DNA of 7,142 nt from an uncultured Clostridiaceae bacterium (lineage in GTDB: Bacteria > Bacillota > Clostridia > TANB77 > CAG-508): contig CATXTS010000103.1 of NCBI GenBank assembly GCA_958402495.1, positions 1-7,142 of the forward strand. Direction: 5' to 3'. Made by a program: the position numbers and the translations under genes. Positions 5,200 through 7,142 of this stretch are shown here, one piece after another (the first letter of the stretch is position 1; every line of letters starts with the position of its first letter). The notes beneath the pieces are model-generated. The model saw only the letters and a program-made list of their open reading frames with translations. It was not told the DNA's origin and did not search any database.

Positions 5200-5451
5200 T
5201 TATTTAATCATTGTTACTTTGTCTAATTCTTTTTGTTCTTGATATAATCTAATACAATCCTTAATATAATCAATAAAGAATATTGTTACTTCTTTAATTC
5301 CAATCACTAAATATTTAATGACAACAAAAGTATATTTAAAAAACACAAAAGCTATTTTACAAATAATCTTTAGTAAAAATGTTCCTAATTCAAATGCAAC
5401 AAATAAGATTAATTCAGCCATACAAATAAACAATTCCATTGCCATATACAT
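5200..5451 (-). CDS. Small integral membrane protein
   Basis: This 83-residue protein is not recognised. Two hydrophobic stretches (about 5-30 and 32-60), rich in Ile, Phe, Leu and Val and separated by Lys near 28-39, predict two membrane passes or one long reentrant helix; the C-terminal 20 residues are polar and charged (YQEQKELDKV) and would lie in the cytosol if Lys placement follows the positive-inside rule. AAAAGGGGG lies 8 nt before the ATG. The next gene upstream is the 46-residue small membrane protein, 36 nt away, and the 97-residue gene follows 16 nt downstream. Possible roles are a holin-like or conjugation-channel accessory protein or a toxin; none is shown. Confidence 0.7.
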   Translation of the reverse strand: MYMAMELFICMAELILFVAFELGTFLLKIICKIAFVFFKYTFVVIKYLVIGIKEVTIFFIDYIKDCIRLYQEQKELDKVTMIK

Positions 5452-5487
5452 AGTTCATTCCCCCTTTTCTGGTGTGATTGAATATTT

Positions 5488-5628
5488 TTATTTATCAATT
5501 TGACTTACATAGTTCTTTGTTTTTTCAAAGCCATTAAACATATCTTTAAAATCAACTTTACTTATCATAGTTATAAAAATTATAAGTGCTATGAATATTT
5601 TTATTATTTTTTCCGTTTTGTCACTCAT
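5488..5628 (-). CDS. 46-residue single-pass membrane protein
   Basis: This short frame starts MSDKTEKIIK and has one hydrophobic segment (IFIALIIFITMI, residues 11-22), followed by a polar region KVDFKDMFNGFEKTKNYVSQIDK. The layout, charged start, one helix, then amphipathic tail, is typical of small single-pass proteins. It lies between the 179-residue gene and the 83-residue membrane protein, fills an otherwise empty 209-nt gap, and has codons like its neighbours. The weak point is the ribosome binding site: no AGGAG is close to the ATG, and the nearest purine-rich sequence is in the palindrome at 5641-5662. Translation may depend on coupling or on that hairpin. Confidence 0.5.
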   Translation of the reverse strand: MSDKTEKIIKIFIALIIFITMISKVDFKDMFNGFEKTKNYVSQIDK

Positions 5629-5640
5629 ATTATTTTCTAC

Positions 5641-5662
5641 AAGGTGGAAGTACTTCCACCTT
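5641..5662. repeat. Palindromic repeat, copy B
   Basis: This is a perfect 22-bp palindrome with core GGTGGAAGTACTTCCACC, the longest of the copies. It overlaps the TAA stop of the 179-residue gene (5661-5663) and lies 12 nt upstream of the start of the 46-residue gene. Confidence 0.9.
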
Positions 5663-6200
5663 ATCCTTTCAATTCATTCATTAATAAGGTGTTATAATAT
5701 TCTGCTGTTTCTCCTTTAATTAAAGTTTCAAAAGATTTTCCCCCTGTATATCCATAATCAAAGATAATTCCATCTATCATGCACCCCCAATAATATGGTC
5801 TTTTCACATTTGATTTCCAACCATCTCTTGGAGTTGTCATTCCTTTATACTGTTCATAATTTTCTACTTCTTTAGTCATGGTTTTAAATATCCACTCTGT
5901 ATAAATATTCCATAATCTCTTATGTTTATCATCATGGATATTAGGATTATGACTTACAGTAGTACTCATTAAAGTATGTAAAACATTTGTATCTCTCCAA
6001 TTTGTTATTAAATGAATAGAATTTTCATATTGTTCTACAGTTAAATATTCCTTTAAATCTTCAATAATATCTTTAATTAAATATTCTTCATATTTATGTT
6101 CATTCGTATTTAATGTAAATACTTTTTCATTTCCTTTTTGTTTGGGAACAAGTACAGGTTCACTTGTTAATAGGCATTCTGCACAAATTTTCTTTTCCAT
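5661..6200 (-). CDS. Unknown protein of 179 residues
   Basis: This protein is not recognised. The first residues MEKKICAECLL have one C-x2-C pair but no second pair, so a full zinc ribbon is not seen. The middle (40-110) is helical, with WRDTNVLHTLMSTTVSHNPNIHDDKHKRLWNIYTEW rich in Trp, His and Asp. The end (127-155) has GWKSNVKRPYYWGCMIDGIIFDYGYTGG, likely strands. No signal peptide or membrane segment is seen. AGAGGA lies 8 nt before the ATG. Its stop codon is part of palindrome copy B. It starts with MEKK like the 145-residue gene just upstream, but the two do not otherwise resemble each other. It is probably soluble and the role is unknown. Confidence 0.7.
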   Translation of the reverse strand: MEKKICAECLLTSEPVLVPKQKGNEKVFTLNTNEHKYEEYLIKDIIEDLKEYLTVEQYENSIHLITNWRDTNVLHTLMSTTVSHNPNIHDDKHKRLWNIYTEWIFKTMTKEVENYEQYKGMTTPRDGWKSNVKRPYYWGCMIDGIIFDYGYTGGKSFETLIKGETAEYYNTLLMNELKG

Positions 6201-6212
6201 CTTTCTTTTCCT

Positions 6213-6290
6213 CTATCTTTCTTTTAGTCGATTTTTTCTATCCTTTTTTATTTCATCTATTATTTTATTTGATTTTATTCTTTTTTTCAT
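6213..6290 (-). CDS. Possible 25-residue basic peptide
   Basis: A short open frame (MKKRIKSNKIIDEIKKDRK..., 25 residues) with many Lys and Arg fills most of the 112-nt gap between the 145- and 179-residue genes and ends within the ribosome binding site of the latter. There is no clear ribosome binding site before its own start, and A-rich DNA yields such frames by chance. It could help translational coupling. Confidence 0.22.
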   Translation of the reverse strand: MKKRIKSNKIIDEIKKDRKNRLKER

Positions 6291-6312
6291 ATCTTTGGAA
6301 TAAAACTTCTTT

Positions 6313-6750
6313 TTATGGAACAAGTTTACTCTTTAATTCATCATAGGTAAATGTATCGAATAGATATGATAATTCAGCTACAGCTTTATTTTCATCATAT
6401 CCTAGATTTTTACACACCACTCTAACATAGGTTTCAATAAAATCATTAAATACCCCAGATTGTATCATTATCGTTCTTTGTCCGTATGTTGTAAAAAGCA
6501 ATTTCTTAAATGTTTCTTTATGTTCATCTAATGTAATCTCTCTTTTCCCTAAAACAACAATAGTTTCTCCGTATGGATTATTGTTTTTTACTTCTCTATA
6601 CCCGATATAACTGTATTTTTCATACTCCACTTTATCAAGCATATCTTCGATAACTTTATCTTTTTCCTTTGCACCTTCTACAAAAAAGCTACCTTTTTTA
6701 TTGCATTTATTGTTTGCATCATATTCAATCATGTATAATTTCTTTTCCAT
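6313..6750 (-). CDS. Unknown protein of 145 residues
   Basis: This protein is not recognised. The N-terminal half looks like beta strands and loops (KKLYMIEYDANN, GSFFVEGAKEKD, YSYIGYREVKNNNPYGETIVVLGKREI) and recalls small mixed alpha/beta proteins of conjugative elements. The C-terminal half (75-143) is helical, ending in AVAELSYLFDTFTYDELKSKL, which looks like a helical pair. There is no signal peptide or membrane segment. AGGAG lies 8-9 nt before the ATG. It starts 32 nt after the end of palindrome copy C. It is likely part of the operon that begins with the 99-residue gene. Confidence 0.7.
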   Translation of the reverse strand: MEKKLYMIEYDANNKCNKKGSFFVEGAKEKDKVIEDMLDKVEYEKYSYIGYREVKNNNPYGETIVVLGKREITLDEHKETFKKLLFTTYGQRTIMIQSGVFNDFIETYVRVVCKNLGYDENKAVAELSYLFDTFTYDELKSKLVP

Positions 6751-6782
6751 AGTTCTGTTCTCCTCTATTTATTTTCTTTATT

Positions 6783-6802
6783 AGGTGGAAGTACTTCCAC
6801 AT
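6783..6802. repeat. Palindromic repeat, copy C
   Basis: GTGGAAGTACTTCCAC (6785-6800) is a perfect 16-bp palindrome; the 20-bp form is spoiled at one base pair (6784/6801). It starts 3 nt after the stop of the 99-residue gene on the transcribed strand and lies before the ribosome binding site of the 145-residue gene. Confidence 0.85.
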
Positions 6803-6805
6803 TTA

Positions 6806-7105
6806 TTACTTTATAATATAACAGTAATCTACAATCCATCTTTTCCCTAGTTTATCTTTTGGAATTGCTTTCATGTATAAATCTAATCTCACTCCATTAT
6901 CGCTACCATCTAGGCAACTTCCATATAATGATGATGAAATTTTACCTGATTGAAAATAGTAATTTTCTCTACTGATTTTATAACTTCTTTGAGTTTCATT
7001 AAATTCTTTATCAAAACTCTCTGGCTTAAATACAATTACTGCATCTTCCCAATCTCTATTTTCTTGTAAATCATTCAATCCTAACTTTTCTTTAATATTT
7101 CTCAT
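6806..7105 (-). CDS. LPD28-like small protein of conjugative elements
   Basis: This 99-residue protein, cytosolic by sequence, resembles from memory the small proteins with an LPD28 (large polyvalent protein-associated) domain found in clostridial integrative conjugative elements. The landmarks are MRNIKEKLGLNDL (1-13), the strand AVIVFKPESFDKEFNETQRSY (22-42), YYFQSGKISSSLYGSCLDGSDNGVRLDLYM (49-78) and the end WIVDYCYI. The biochemical role of this domain is unknown. AGAGG lies 9 nt before the ATG. It is the first gene of the run visible here, but others may precede it beyond 7142. It supports a conjugative-element origin for the right part of the window. The family name should be treated as tentative. 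Confidence 0.55.
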   Translation of the reverse strand: MRNIKEKLGLNDLQENRDWEDAVIVFKPESFDKEFNETQRSYKISRENYYFQSGKISSSLYGSCLDGSDNGVRLDLYMKAIPKDKLGKRWIVDYCYIIK

Positions 7106-7142
7106 TGCTGTTACCTCTTTCTGTATTCCTTTCTTATTACAC

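Noticed and set aside
5200..5628. Type I toxin-antitoxin for the two small membrane proteins
   Set aside because: They sit in an operon with ordinary spacing, and no antisense RNA promoter or repeat pattern of such systems is visible.
5318..5697. Plus-strand frames opposite the membrane-protein genes
   Set aside because: They are AT-driven antisense frames with no ribosome binding site and cross two genes and a palindrome.
3483..6802. CRISPR array made of the repeated palindromes
   Set aside because: Copies lie 0.7-1.5 kb apart with genes between; there are no short regular spacers and no cas genes.

Overview
The window is AT-rich DNA from a low-GC Firmicute, most likely a gut Clostridia or Erysipelotrichia member. 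This is judged from codon use, strong AGGAGG-type ribosome binding sites and family resemblances; the exact taxon cannot be read from the sequence. Every well-supported gene is on the minus strand, so transcription runs from the right end of the window toward the left.

Left part (1-1200), probably chromosomal or element-flanking: a CYTH-superfamily triphosphate-binding protein, preceded by a small HNH endonuclease with two zinc-binding parts. A 320-bp gap (1194-1514) follows, holding a rho-independent terminator, a hairpin beside the integrase stop and a slightly GC-richer island. This gap is the likely attachment-site region.

Middle part (1515-3470), the integration/excision module: a 62-residue orphan, a 77-residue excisionase-like helix-turn-helix protein and a tyrosine integrase, in that transcriptional order. 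The integrase carries all its catalytic residues and a duplicated cysteine motif at its N-terminus, but it is broken by three single-base frameshifts. The element is therefore probably immobile unless these are sequencing errors or it is helped in trans.

Control region (3480-4170): about 690 bp without a large gene, dense in structure. It holds two promoter-then-terminator units that share an identical 16-bp -10 region, a perfect 11-bp-arm palindrome at one start site, a run of consecutive hairpins, a large imperfect cruciform, a possible 24-residue leader peptide and a remnant-like plus-strand reading frame. It could be a transfer or replication origin, a structured leader RNA, or small regulatory RNAs.

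Right part (4173-7105), an unassigned cargo or accessory operon: eight small genes (99, 145, 179, 46, 83, 97, 174 and 65 residues, in order of transcription), tightly spaced, most with good ribosome binding sites. Only the first recalls a known group, the small domain proteins of clostridial conjugative elements (LPD28-like). The others are unrecognised; two are small membrane proteins and one is a highly charged helical protein. A palindrome with core GTGGAAGTACTTCCAC occurs three times perfectly and once in degenerate form, three of the four copies abutting a stop codon. This palindrome links the cargo operon to the integration module and is the most distinctive signal in the window.
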